A DNA stretch of 42,285 nt, from contig JAICIH010000008.1 in the NCBI GenBank assembly GCA_025924475.1, positions 1-42,285 on the forward strand, in the 5' to 3' direction. The notes under the pieces were generated by a model, which saw only the letters and a program-made list of their open reading frames with translations, had not been told where the DNA came from and did not search any database. This document shows positions 1 to 7,619 of the stretch, in pieces; positions within the stretch are counted from its first letter, which is position 1; the number at the start of each line of letters is the position of its first letter. Both the position numbers and the translations under genes were made by a program. Origin of the DNA: Bryobacteraceae bacterium (GTDB taxonomy: Bacteria > Acidobacteriota > Terriglobia > Bryobacterales > Bryobacteraceae).

Positions 1-36
1 CCGGTATGACCGGTGTGGGACGAAATCTCATTTTGG

Positions 37-525
37 CTATTTCGCGTTGGCTTTGAACCAGTCGGCTCCCGCTTGCGCAACCTGGCCATCCTGCGGTGCG
101 GCGCCGCCACTGACGCCGATGGAGCCGACTATTTTGCCGTCAATGATGAGCGGAATTCCGCCCTCAAAGGGAAGAACGTCGAGCTTCAGGAGCGCGGTGG
201 TTCCTTTGGTGAGGGAATCGGCGAAATCTTTGGTAGGCGATTTAAAAGTGACGGCTGTTCGAGCCTTCTTTTGAGCGACTTCGAGGCTGCCGATGGGGGC
301 GGAATCCATGCGCTCCAGGCACAACAGATTGGCGCCGTCGTCGAGAACGGCGATCACCATCGCCCAGTGGTTCGCCAGAGCTTTTTTCTCCGCTGCCTGC
401 GCGATTTGTTTTGCGATATCCAGCGTCAGGCTAGGCTTACGTGGGAGATCCGCGGCGCGGCCGAGATTTGCGCATAGAAGCAGCGCGAGACCGCAGAGGA
501 TCGATTTTTGAGACAGAATCTTCAT
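37..525 (-). CDS. Exported GlcG/HbpS-like (DUF336) protein
   Basis: A 162-residue protein of the GlcG/HbpS (DUF336) family, known for small oligomeric proteins some of which bind heme or cobalamin. Its role here is not known. I chose the ATG at 525, not the longer frame from 576, because it begins a clear signal peptide (MKILSQKS, then a leucine-rich core ending NLGRAADL) and has an AGAGG ribosome-binding site about 8 bases upstream. The mature part shows the family's pattern: a helix with A-A-E-K-K-A, the strand AMVIAVLDDGANLL, then R-M-D-S-A, and the terminal glycine-rich GKIVGSIGVSGGAAPQDG. It is last in a run of four minus-strand genes of small-molecule hydrolases, so a periplasmic role with them is possible but inferred. 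Confidence 0.8.
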   Translation of the reverse strand: MKILSQKSILCGLALLLCANLGRAADLPRKPSLTLDIAKQIAQAAEKKALANHWAMVIAVLDDGANLLCLERMDSAPIGSLEVAQKKARTAVTFKSPTKDFADSLTKGTTALLKLDVLPFEGGIPLIIDGKIVGSIGVSGGAAPQDGQVAQAGADWFKANAK

Positions 526-579
526 ACAATACCTCTGCAAGGATAGACCGAGTGCAGGCGCGGTAGCAAGCGTCATGTG

Positions 580-1857
580 TCAGCAGGCTTCGGCGACCGC
601 TCGGCCCTGGTAGCGTTTGTGGAACACGCCGTCCTTCATGATCGCGAGCAGCGAGTGACGATCCTGTAAGAGACTTAGGTCCAGGAGTGGATTGCCGTCC
701 ACTACGATCAGGTCCGCGAGATAGCCTTCGCGCACGCGACCGAGCTTTTCGCCGGTGTCGCCCGCCCAGGCTTCGCCGCTATAGGCGGTTGCCGCGCGCA
801 GAGCTTCCCAAGGCGCGAAGCCGAAGAGATTGACAAAATGCTCGAGGTCGCGCGACTCGGTGCCGTGCGGCAGCCAAGCGAAGCCGTAGTCGCCGAACGG
901 AAGGATCTTGATGCCGGCAGAGTGCATCTTGCGCATGACTTTGATGCCTTCCTCGAGCTCGCGCTTGTTGCCGATCATCTCTGCCACGTCAGTTGTGATG
1001 CCCCACTCGGCGGCCTCATAGGTGGTGTTGTAGCGGGCGGCGATGGCGGGAGAGACGTAGTGCTTGTGCCGCGCCGCGGCGAGAGCTTCTATGGTCTCGT
1101 CGGTGGCAAAGGTCGCATGAAAGATGAATTCGACGCCAAATTTGAGGCACTGGCGTACGGAAGAATCGGCATGCGCGTGGGCGGCAATTCTCTTGCCGAC
1201 GTTCTGCGCGGTTTCCGTAATGGCTTTGACTTCATCGTCGGTCATCGGGTTGTGAAATCCGGCCATGCGCGGGAAACAAAAGCTGTCGCCCGAATTATTG
1301 AATTTAATGAGATCAACACCTTCGCGTATCAGCATGCGGGTCACTTTGCGGAATTCGTGCGGACCGTCGCAGATGATCGAGATGGAAGGATGCTGCTGGT
1401 TGAGCTGATTGTCGTCAGCAAGTCCGCCAGTAACGGTTAGTTCCGGCGAGCCCGCGAGAAGGCGTGGACCGGGAATTTTTCCGGCGTTGATTTCGTTGCG
1501 GATTACGATGTCGAGGCGCGGCTTGGCCGAAGCTGCTCCAATTAATGCCGTAAAGCCCATATCGAGCGCGAGCTTGGCGTTGTGCATAGTGAACAGCACA
1601 TGTTCTTCCACGGGCATGCCAGTCAGCTCGCGGACGGTAGTGCCGTTGTTATAGGTCAGATGCGAGTGGGTATTAATGAGGCCGGGCATCAAGGTTGCGC
1701 CACTGCAGTCGATTACTTCGCGGCCGGCGCGGGGCAGCCGCTCGTTGGGGGCGGCGACCGAGAGGATGCGGTTGCCTTCGACCACGACTTCGCCGGGCCT
1801 TAGTGTATTTTCGGAGCCCTCGAATATCGCGGCGTTGGTGAACAATATTCCTGGCAT
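580..1857 (-). CDS. Metal-dependent amidohydrolase
   Basis: A 425-residue amidohydrolase-superfamily enzyme (imidazolonepropionase/prolidase-like branch), probably hydrolysing a C-N bond of an amide or cyclic substrate; the substrate is not identifiable. Visible metal-site elements are H64-x-H66 in INTHSHLT after the beta-sandwich strand, a lysine in DLIKFNNSG that could be the carbamylated bridging ligand, histidines in AAHAHAD and FIFHATF, and the late aspartate in LPFGDYGF. The C-terminal GYLADLIVVDGNPL is typical. Start at ATG 1857 is preferred over the frame's upstream extension to 1950, which runs into the neighbouring hydrolase. An ACGGAGAA ribosome-binding site precedes 1857, and the preceding gene stops only 11 bases earlier, so the two are probably co-transcribed. 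No signal peptide, so cytoplasmic. Confidence 0.85.
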   Translation of the reverse strand: MPGILFTNAAIFEGSENTLRPGEVVVEGNRILSVAAPNERLPRAGREVIDCSGATLMPGLINTHSHLTYNNGTTVRELTGMPVEEHVLFTMHNAKLALDMGFTALIGAASAKPRLDIVIRNEINAGKIPGPRLLAGSPELTVTGGLADDNQLNQQHPSISIICDGPHEFRKVTRMLIREGVDLIKFNNSGDSFCFPRMAGFHNPMTDDEVKAITETAQNVGKRIAAHAHADSSVRQCLKFGVEFIFHATFATDETIEALAAARHKHYVSPAIAARYNTTYEAAEWGITTDVAEMIGNKRELEEGIKVMRKMHSAGIKILPFGDYGFAWLPHGTESRDLEHFVNLFGFAPWEALRAATAYSGEAWAGDTGEKLGRVREGYLADLIVVDGNPLLDLSLLQDRHSLLAIMKDGVFHKRYQGRAVAEAC

Positions 1858-1868
1858 GACGTTCTCCG

Positions 1869-2657
1869 TTAGGTAGTTTTCTTTTTGTTGCGCGCGGTGA
1901 AGAGAGACATCGCGTAATTCACCTGTTTGGGGCGCTCGATGGGCGCCCAATGACCGCAGCCGGCAAGTATTTGCACTTCGCTGTTTGGCATGGCGCTCGC
2001 GAGAGCGCGCGCAACGGCGACGGGTGCGGTGCGGTCTTCATCTCCGGTGAGTAACAGGACTGGACATTGAATAGCGGAAAGATCCGCGGCTACTGCGGCG
2101 GCGAGCGCTTCACAATTGCGCGCATAGCCTTCGGGATTTTGCGCCATCAGACTTTCGAGCGCGAAGGCGACGGCAGTTGGATGGTTGATTTTTGTATCGG
2201 CCGAGGTGCCGGCCGCGGCAATCGCGCCTGCGACAGCACGCATCCCATCGGAGCGCACTTTGGCGGCTCTTTCGCGCAGTGCGATGCGAGCCGGCTCTGG
2301 CGGTTCGGGGAACGGGCCGACGAGCACCATGCTCGCGATACGGTCGGGTATTTTGGCGGCGGCGTGCTGGCAGACGATCGTTCCCATCGAATGGCCGGCC
2401 AGATGCACGCGCTTTGCGCCGGAATATTCGATTACACCCAGCAAGTCGTCCAAGTGGCTTGCGATAGAAATATTTTCCGTTACCGGAGAGCGACCGGAAC
2501 CGGCGAGATCGAAACAGATCAGGCGCAGATCGCGCTTGAGCACCTGCGCTTGCGGGTACCAGGTGTTGGAACTGCCGCCCAGGCCATGCACAAAAATCAG
2601 CGGCTCTCCTTTTCCTCCGGCTTCTTCTAGAAATAGTTTCCTGCTTATTTCACTCAT
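1869..2657 (-). CDS. Alpha/beta hydrolase
   Basis: A 262-residue alpha/beta-hydrolase-fold enzyme, similar in pattern to 3-oxoadipate enol-lactonases and carboxylesterases. The oxyanion-hole motif HGLGGSS lies at residues 24-30, the nucleophile elbow G-H-S90-M-G follows the strand VHLA, the acid is probably in TGDEDRTAP, and the catalytic histidine is in GCGHWAPIERP near the end. No signal peptide. It lies between the DUF1080 protein upstream and the amidohydrolase downstream on the same strand. The set could act in sequence on an ester/amide or lactone substrate, but that is inference from neighbourhood only. Confidence 0.88.
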   Translation of the reverse strand: MSEISRKLFLEEAGGKGEPLIFVHGLGGSSNTWYPQAQVLKRDLRLICFDLAGSGRSPVTENISIASHLDDLLGVIEYSGAKRVHLAGHSMGTIVCQHAAAKIPDRIASMVLVGPFPEPPEPARIALRERAAKVRSDGMRAVAGAIAAAGTSADTKINHPTAVAFALESLMAQNPEGYARNCEALAAAVAADLSAIQCPVLLLTGDEDRTAPVAVARALASAMPNSEVQILAGCGHWAPIERPKQVNYAMSLFTARNKKKTT

Positions 2658-2717
2658 GCGGTTCTTGTTTCTCCATCATCATGCCCTCGACCGCACATTC
2701 TATGACTTCTTCTTCTC

Positions 2718-3476
2718 TCATCTGGTAGTGATCAGGCGGTCGTCCTTCGGTTCCAGTTCAATCGTGATGTCTTTATATTCGTCGAATAAACCTGCGTTGT
2801 GCATTTGCCACGCGATTGGACCCGCTTTACCTGCGGTGGGATCGTTGAAAGCGAGCACTTCAACAGCTTTTGTTCCCGGCGGCTGCGCCACCGCCATGCG
2901 CGCCGTACCTTTTGTGGCGTCCGCGATGATTTCGACGCTGCTCCAGGCATGCTCGTCGAAGGGAGGTTTTGTGATCCTGGTGAATTCGCGGCCGCCATCA
3001 TTGTTCATCCCAGGACGATAGTCCCAGTGGCCGCCTTTAGGAACCTGAAATTGAATGCCGCCGAGCGCATCCAGCGGTTTCTCACCGGCACGTGGACGGG
3101 AGCAGAAAATGAGAACACAAGCCTGGTGGTCCGGATTGCCGGAGACGTGCCGCATGGTGAACTCCAATCGAAAATGGCTGTAGTCGTTTGCCGTGTAAAT
3201 GACGCCGCGCCCGGCGCCGGTGCTTGACATCGCTCCATCCTTTACTACCCAACCGGATGAGCGGGAAGCGGCGTTATTCTCGATCTGTATCCAGCCGTCG
3301 AGCGTGCGGCCATCGAAAAGGGAGATCGCCTTTGGCGTGTCTCCCGCGGCAATACGCGCGCTCTGCATGGAACGAGTTGCGACAGCGGCGCCGGCGAGTT
3401 TGGCGAAGGTCCTTCGGGTGAGAGGATAGGGCAGTATATTGATGGCCCGCTCATGAGAAACTAGTATTTTGCGCAT
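2718..3476 (-). CDS. DUF1080 (3-keto-disaccharide hydrolase domain) protein, Tat-type signal
   Basis: A DUF1080/3-keto-disaccharide hydrolase family protein, a concanavalin-like fold abundant in soil acidobacteria and planctomycetes and linked to breakdown of 3-keto glycosides. The family pattern is clear: ISLFDGRTLDGW, WVVKDGAMS, a YSHFRLEF strand, GGIQFQVPKGGHWDYRPG, then HAWSSVEIIA and the C-terminal FDEYKDITIELE. The N-terminus carries TRRTFAKLAGAAVA, a Tat-like twin-arginine signal, suggesting export in a folded state. The only ATG before the signal is at 3476, which lies inside the first codons of the divergent psd gene, so the two genes meet head to head with about 8 bases shared. A later non-ATG start is possible. 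First gene of the minus-strand run. Confidence 0.85.
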   Translation of the reverse strand: MRKILVSHERAINILPYPLTRRTFAKLAGAAVATRSMQSARIAAGDTPKAISLFDGRTLDGWIQIENNAASRSSGWVVKDGAMSSTGAGRGVIYTANDYSHFRLEFTMRHVSGNPDHQACVLIFCSRPRAGEKPLDALGGIQFQVPKGGHWDYRPGMNNDGGREFTRITKPPFDEHAWSSVEIIADATKGTARMAVAQPPGTKAVEVLAFNDPTAGKAGPIAWQMHNAGLFDEYKDITIELEPKDDRLITTR

Positions 3477-4089
3477 CGTTGTAGACGGTATTTACTACGC
3501 CTGTGCTCTAGTTATACTCGGCCTGGCATCTTCCTATTTCCTGAATCCGTGGATAGGTCTACCATTCTATGTTCTGGCGGCGTTTTGTTTGTATTTCTTT
3601 CGCGATCCGCAACGTACGCCGCCCGCGGGCGAGTTGATTGTATCGCCGGCCGACGGCAAAATCGTTTCTATCCGGGCGGATGCCGGGGAGACGCGTGTAA
3701 GCATTTTTCTAAACATATTCAACGTGCATGTGAACCGCACACCGATTCCTGGAGTGGTTCGCGAAATCGCCTATCGTCCCGGGAAATTTCTGGTTGCGAG
3801 TCATGAAGCCGCGTCTACGGAAAACGAGCAAAATACGTTGGTTGTAGAAGGTTTCGGAAGCCGTGTGGTCTGCCGGCAGATTGCCGGATTGATCGCGCGG
3901 CGCATCGTCTGTTACAAACGCGTGGGCGAGAGCCTTACCGCCGGCGAGCGTATTGGCTACATCAAGTTCGGCTCGCGCGTGGATGTGTTTTTTGGGCCAG
4001 ACTGGAAGCTGGAGGCGAAAATGGGCGATAGGGTTGCGGGCGGGCGCACGATTCTGGCGCGCCGCGTCCGAGAGGGAGCGTCTGTCTGA
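3469..4089 (+). CDS. psd: Phosphatidylserine decarboxylase (short, bacterial type)
   Basis: Converts phosphatidylserine to phosphatidylethanolamine at the inner membrane through a pyruvoyl group formed by self-cleavage. At 206 residues it is the short Psd type. Two N-terminal membrane segments (YYACALVILGLASSYF and LPFYVLAAFCLYFF) lead to FRDPQRTPP, the VSPADGKI motif, and FLNIFNVHVNRTP. The self-cleavage region is IGYIKFGSRVDVFF, with the GS pair where the pyruvoyl-forming serine sits. The frame is closed by a stop at 3454 and has no ATG, so a TTG at 3469 is the most likely start; no strong ribosome-binding site is seen. The stop overlaps the start region of pssA, which makes PssA's product the direct substrate here. 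Confidence 0.93.
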   Translation: MRIVVDGIYYACALVILGLASSYFLNPWIGLPFYVLAAFCLYFFRDPQRTPPAGELIVSPADGKIVSIRADAGETRVSIFLNIFNVHVNRTPIPGVVREIAYRPGKFLVASHEAASTENEQNTLVVEGFGSRVVCRQIAGLIARRIVCYKRVGESLTAGERIGYIKFGSRVDVFFGPDWKLEAKMGDRVAGGRTILARRVREGASV

Positions 4090-4973
4090 GCATTCGAGAG
4101 CGTTTTACCGGTCCGCCGGTTTCCGGGAAACGCCCGCGCCGGGCCGCTTACGCCCTGCCCACACTATTTACAAGCGCCAATATCTTTTTGGGCTTCGTCG
4201 CCATTCTGCAGGCTTTTCAGGGCGCGCTGCTGGCTAAATCGGGCGAACTTACTACGAACGTCCACTTCGCGATTGCGGCGAAAGCGCTGGCGTTCGCGGT
4301 GCTGTTCGATGGACTCGACGGGCGCATCGCGCGCATGACCAATACGACCAGCGACTTCGGCCGAGAATTGGATTCGCTCGCCGATGTCATTACGTTCGGT
4401 ATCGCACCGGCGGTGCTGGTTTTCGTTTGGGGCGTGCTTTTCGTTGTGCCGCCTGGCGATGGATCTGTGCAGAGCCAACTGAATCGCGCAGGCTATCTGG
4501 TTTCCTTCTTCTATTTGCTTTGCGGAGCTGTGCGGCTGGCGCGCTTCAACGTGCAAACGAACCCCATGCCGAAGAATCCGGGACGGCCGGACCGCAAATA
4601 CTTCGTCGGGCTGCCGATTCCCGCCGGCGCAGGATTCATTGCGTCAGTCGTATACATGGATGCGTCGCCGGTTCGGTCCTTTGTCTTTTCGATCTTGTGG
4701 CTGATCGTTACCGTTATCGTTTCTCTGCTGATGGTGAGCACGTGGCGTTATCCGAGCTTCAAACAGGTCAGCATCACGAAGCCGCGCACTCCGCTCACTG
4801 TGCTTGTGGTCGCCGGCGTTGCTTTTTTGATTTCGCAATGGTCGCAACCGGTGTTGCTGATCGCAGCTTCCGCATATCTTTTGAGTGGCATTGTGATTCG
4901 CATTGGCGGGATCGTGCGGCGGTACCGGAAATCGCGGCATCATGCTTCTCTGCCGGAGCATCAAGTTGGCTGA
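4086..4973 (+). CDS. pssA: CDP-diacylglycerol-serine O-phosphatidyltransferase, probable non-ATG start
   Basis: Makes phosphatidylserine from CDP-diacylglycerol and serine, the step before Psd. The CDP-alcohol phosphotransferase motif is complete: FDGLDGRIAR...SDFGRELDSLADV, giving D-G-x2-A-R-x8-G-x3-D-x3-D-like spacing. About six membrane segments follow, with a GLPIPAGAGF signature. The first ATG-like codon downstream (TTG 4188) would cut off ALPTLFTSANIFLGF, which matches the family's N-terminal membrane helix, so the gene must begin earlier. The frame runs open to the psd stop, where a CTG at 4086 overlaps the psd TGA and sits 7 bases after a GGGAG. I therefore annotate from 4086 (295 residues), though the exact start is uncertain. 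Confidence 0.9.
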   Translation: MSIRERFTGPPVSGKRPRRAAYALPTLFTSANIFLGFVAILQAFQGALLAKSGELTTNVHFAIAAKALAFAVLFDGLDGRIARMTNTTSDFGRELDSLADVITFGIAPAVLVFVWGVLFVVPPGDGSVQSQLNRAGYLVSFFYLLCGAVRLARFNVQTNPMPKNPGRPDRKYFVGLPIPAGAGFIASVVYMDASPVRSFVFSILWLIVTVIVSLLMVSTWRYPSFKQVSITKPRTPLTVLVVAGVAFLISQWSQPVLLIAASAYLLSGIVIRIGGIVRRYRKSRHHASLPEHQVG

Positions 4974-5946
4974 ACGCATCGCATTGGTGGGCAGCGAAAC
5001 GCTGCTTGGCCGCGAGATCGAAGACGTCCTGGCGCATTCCGCGCATCGCACTCCCATCACACCATACGCCGCGAATGCAGAAGGAAACTTCGGAACGCAG
5101 GATGGGGAAGCGGTATTCGTCGAAGCCTTCGATGCGGCCGCGGTTCGCGATCATCGGGTGATCGTTCTTGCGGGAAATGAAGGCGGAGCCCGCAAGGTAT
5201 ACGCTCTGGCGAAAGAGGTTGCTTCGCCTCCCATGGTGATCGATTGCACGGGCTATCTCGACCATGAGCCGGAAGTGCGGATTGTTTCCTCTTCGGAGAT
5301 TCCACCGGCTTGGCTTTTGGCCGTTCCGCATCCGGCGGCCCTCGCCATCGCGCAGGTGTTACGAAAACTTGCTGCGCCATGCCGCGTGGTGCGCTCTGTG
5401 GCCCACGTGTTCGAGCCTGCCAGCGAGCGCGGCCAGCAAGGGATCGCCGAGCTGCAGCAGCAAACTTCCAGCCTGCTGTCGTTCAAAACGCTGGAAAAGA
5501 AAATTTTTGACGCGCAACTGAGCTTCAATCTGCTGTCGCAATATGGAGAGGAGGCTCCCGTCGCACTCGCTGATGTCGAGCGCCGCATCGAACGCCATTT
5601 GGCAACACTGCTTGTCCAGCCGCCGATGCCGTCGCTGCGGTTGGTACAGGCGCCGGTGTTTCATGGCTATAGCATTTCGCTGTGGGTCGAATTCGAGAAG
5701 GATTGCACGGCGGAAACGGTAGGCCAAGAGTTGGCGTCTGCGGGAATGGATGTGCGCAGCGCCGGCACGGAAGCGCCGACCAATGTGGACACAGCGAATC
5801 AAAGCGGTCTGTTCGTGGGCGATATACGCGTAGATCAGAATAATCCGCGTGCTGTTTGGCTATGGATTACCTGCGACAATTTACGTTTGCGAGCCGATAT
5901 GGCTGTTGCTCTCGCCGGTATGGTAAAAGGAGCGAAACCGCAATGA
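4966..5946 (+). CDS. Aspartate-semialdehyde dehydrogenase-like protein without catalytic Cys
   Basis: A 326-residue protein with the fold signature of Asd/ArgC-type semialdehyde dehydrogenases: N-terminal RIALVGSETLLGREI resembles the NADP-binding start, VIDCTGYLD ends the Rossmann part, and the C-terminal dimerisation-type region carries PSLRLVQAPVFHGYSISLWVEF. Where true enzymes have N-P-G-C with the catalytic cysteine, this protein reads LLAVPHPAALAIAQVL, so phosphorylating dehydrogenase chemistry is unlikely. Start: TTG 4966 with GGAG 8 bases upstream, giving the canonical short N-terminus and an 8-base overlap with pssA; the ATG at 4942 lacks a good site. It lies between phospholipid and LPS-transport genes, so an envelope-related or NADP-sensing role can be guessed but not shown. 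Confidence 0.7.
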   Translation: MAERIALVGSETLLGREIEDVLAHSAHRTPITPYAANAEGNFGTQDGEAVFVEAFDAAAVRDHRVIVLAGNEGGARKVYALAKEVASPPMVIDCTGYLDHEPEVRIVSSSEIPPAWLLAVPHPAALAIAQVLRKLAAPCRVVRSVAHVFEPASERGQQGIAELQQQTSSLLSFKTLEKKIFDAQLSFNLLSQYGEEAPVALADVERRIERHLATLLVQPPMPSLRLVQAPVFHGYSISLWVEFEKDCTAETVGQELASAGMDVRSAGTEAPTNVDTANQSGLFVGDIRVDQNNPRAVWLWITCDNLRLRADMAVALAGMVKGAKPQ

Positions 5947-6554
5947 GCCGATTCCGGTTAAAGGCAGGTGCAATAGAAGACGAGTCGAGGAGGCCGATTG
6001 CCAATCGGCCGCAGGTTACCAACCTGCCCCACAAAACTAACAGGCTTAAGTTAATTACAGCGGGCGCATTTGCCATTGCTCTGGCTTGCGGTTATCACAC
6101 AGGTGGCCAGGCTGACTTGGTTCCGAAGACGGTCCAGACCATCGCCATTCCGGCGTTCGGATCGCTTTCCACGCGCTACGTGCTCACCGATATTCTGCCT
6201 CGCGAAATCGGCAGAGAGTTTCTTTCAAGAACGCGGTTTCGCATTGTCTACGATCCGAACACGGCGGATGCCATCCTCCATGGCACGGTAAACACGGTGG
6301 GCGTCTATCCCACCGTTGCCGATCCTACGACCAATAAATCCACGAGTGTGCGAATCAGTGTGGTCCTGGCGGCCTCGCTTGTCGAGAGGTCTACCGGCCG
6401 CGTTCTGTATTCGCGCTCGAATTGGTCCATTCATGAGGATTACGCAACGGCCGTCGATCCTCATCAATTTTTCGATGAAAGCGGACCGGCGCTCGATCGG
6501 TTGAGCCGCGATGTGGCGCGCGATATTGTCAGTGCGGTGGTAGAAAACTTTTGA
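5943..6554 (+). CDS. lptE: LPS-assembly lipoprotein LptE-like
   Basis: Resembles LptE (DUF4136/LptE-like), the outer-membrane lipoprotein that plugs LptD and helps insert LPS. After a hydrophobic segment ITAGAFAIALAC the cysteine in a lipobox-like context is followed by GYHTGG, then VPKTVQTIAIPAFG, TRYVLTDILPREIGREFLSRTRFRI, DAILHGTV and a C-terminal helix DRLSRDVARDIVSAVVENF, all usual for the family. The ATG at 5943 overlaps the previous stop. The first 40 or so residues form an unusually long, polar stretch before the signal; it coincides with a two-hairpin repeat at 5992-6032, so either the repeat was inserted into the gene or translation starts further in. Immediately followed by holA, the same order as in E. 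coli. Confidence 0.8.
   Translation: MSRFRLKAGAIEDESRRPIANRPQVTNLPHKTNRLKLITAGAFAIALACGYHTGGQADLVPKTVQTIAIPAFGSLSTRYVLTDILPREIGREFLSRTRFRIVYDPNTADAILHGTVNTVGVYPTVADPTTNKSTSVRISVVLAASLVERSTGRVLYSRSNWSIHEDYATAVDPHQFFDESGPALDRLSRDVARDIVSAVVENF
5992..6032 (+). repeat. Two-hairpin palindromic repeat, copy 1 (inside lptE 5' end)
   Basis: Two adjacent perfect hairpins: GGCCGATT-GCC-AATCGGCC (5992-6010) and GCAGGTT-ACC-AACCTGC (6011-6027), followed by CCCAC. The same design with a different first stem recurs at 16155-16197, including the second hairpin's ACC loop and the CCCAC tail, so this looks like a REP-like dispersed repeat. Here it is read in frame within the start of lptE. Confidence 0.7.
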
Positions 6555-7609
6555 ATCCGGACCAGTTTCTTGCGAAGATTGCGAAGCAGCCGCTCGCGCC
6601 TGCCTATTTGTTCCTTGGGCAGGAAGGTTATCATCGGCGTTTGTGCAAGGAAGCGCTGCTCGAACGGGCGCTGCCGGGCGAAGCGCGCGCCGGCGGGCTT
6701 ACGCAGATCGATCTGGAAAACACTACGCTGGCGGCGGTTTTGGACGATGCCCGATCGCTGTCCTTGTTTGCCTCGGACCGCGTCATCTGGGTCGCAAGCG
6801 CGGAACTGGCGCTGCCGCGGCGGCTTGCGGCGGCCGAGAACGAAGAGGCGGGAACTCCTTCGGAATCCGAACTCGGCGCTTATCTCAAGACTCCTACGCC
6901 AGGGACCACGCTGGTGTTTGAAGCGAGCCGCTATGACTTTGCGGGCGACGATCGAGCCAAGTTGGAGCGAGTGGAAAAATTCTATGCGGGCGTGCCGGCA
7001 ACCGTTGAGTTCCGTCACTTCACTCCCGAATCGAGCCGTTTTTTGGCGCAAACGCTTGCCAAAAAATTTTCCCTGAAGCTGGGCGGCGCGGAGTTGGCGA
7101 CGCTGCTCGAGACCACGGCGGGCGACGCCAATCGCCTGGAATCGGAGATTGAAAAGCTTTCGCTGTTTGTCGGCTCCGGCCGTGCGGTTACGGCCGCGGA
7201 TTTGGCTACGCTGGTCCCGCACGCGGCGCAAACCACGATTTTCAACCTGGTAAATGCGCTGGCGCGCCGCGACCGGCCGAACGCCCTCGCCGCACTCGAT
7301 ATTCTGGTGCGCGACGGCGAGTATCTGCCGCTGGCGCTGACATTTCTCAGCACGCAGTTTCGTCTGGCGCTAGCGGTGAAAGAGCAGCACATAGGTTCGG
7401 CGCAACAGGCGCAGAGCGTATTTCAACGCATGGGCGTGCGCATGTGGCGCGAGCGCGCCGAACAAATCGTTTCCACAGCCGGCGTCTTCACGGCCGCGCA
7501 CCTGGCCAAAGCCGTCGCGCTTATCTATGAGACGGACAAAAAGTTCCGTGAAGGCTACAGGGACGATCGGATAACAATGGAAACGCTGGTATTCGCGCTG
7601 ACCGCCTGA
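6551..7609 (+). CDS. holA: DNA polymerase III delta subunit
   Basis: The clamp-loader delta subunit, which opens the beta sliding clamp during replication. The 352-residue length fits the family. The N-terminus PDQFLAKIAKQPLAPAYLFLGQEGYHRRLC matches HolA (P-x-Y-L-x-G-x-E), and later elements include DDARSLSLFASDRVIWV, LEATxGDANRLESEIEKLSLF-like text at GDANRLESEIEKLSLFVG, and AALDILVRDGEYLPLALTFLSTQFRLAL in the C-terminal collar. No Walker A is present, as usual for delta. The frame begins at a TTG that overlaps the lptE stop (TTGA), so it is probably translated by coupling. The lptE-holA pairing is conserved across distant bacteria. Confidence 0.93.
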   Translation: MNPDQFLAKIAKQPLAPAYLFLGQEGYHRRLCKEALLERALPGEARAGGLTQIDLENTTLAAVLDDARSLSLFASDRVIWVASAELALPRRLAAAENEEAGTPSESELGAYLKTPTPGTTLVFEASRYDFAGDDRAKLERVEKFYAGVPATVEFRHFTPESSRFLAQTLAKKFSLKLGGAELATLLETTAGDANRLESEIEKLSLFVGSGRAVTAADLATLVPHAAQTTIFNLVNALARRDRPNALAALDILVRDGEYLPLALTFLSTQFRLALAVKEQHIGSAQQAQSVFQRMGVRMWRERAEQIVSTAGVFTAAHLAKAVALIYETDKKFREGYRDDRITMETLVFALTA

Positions 7610-7619
7610 GAGGACTACA

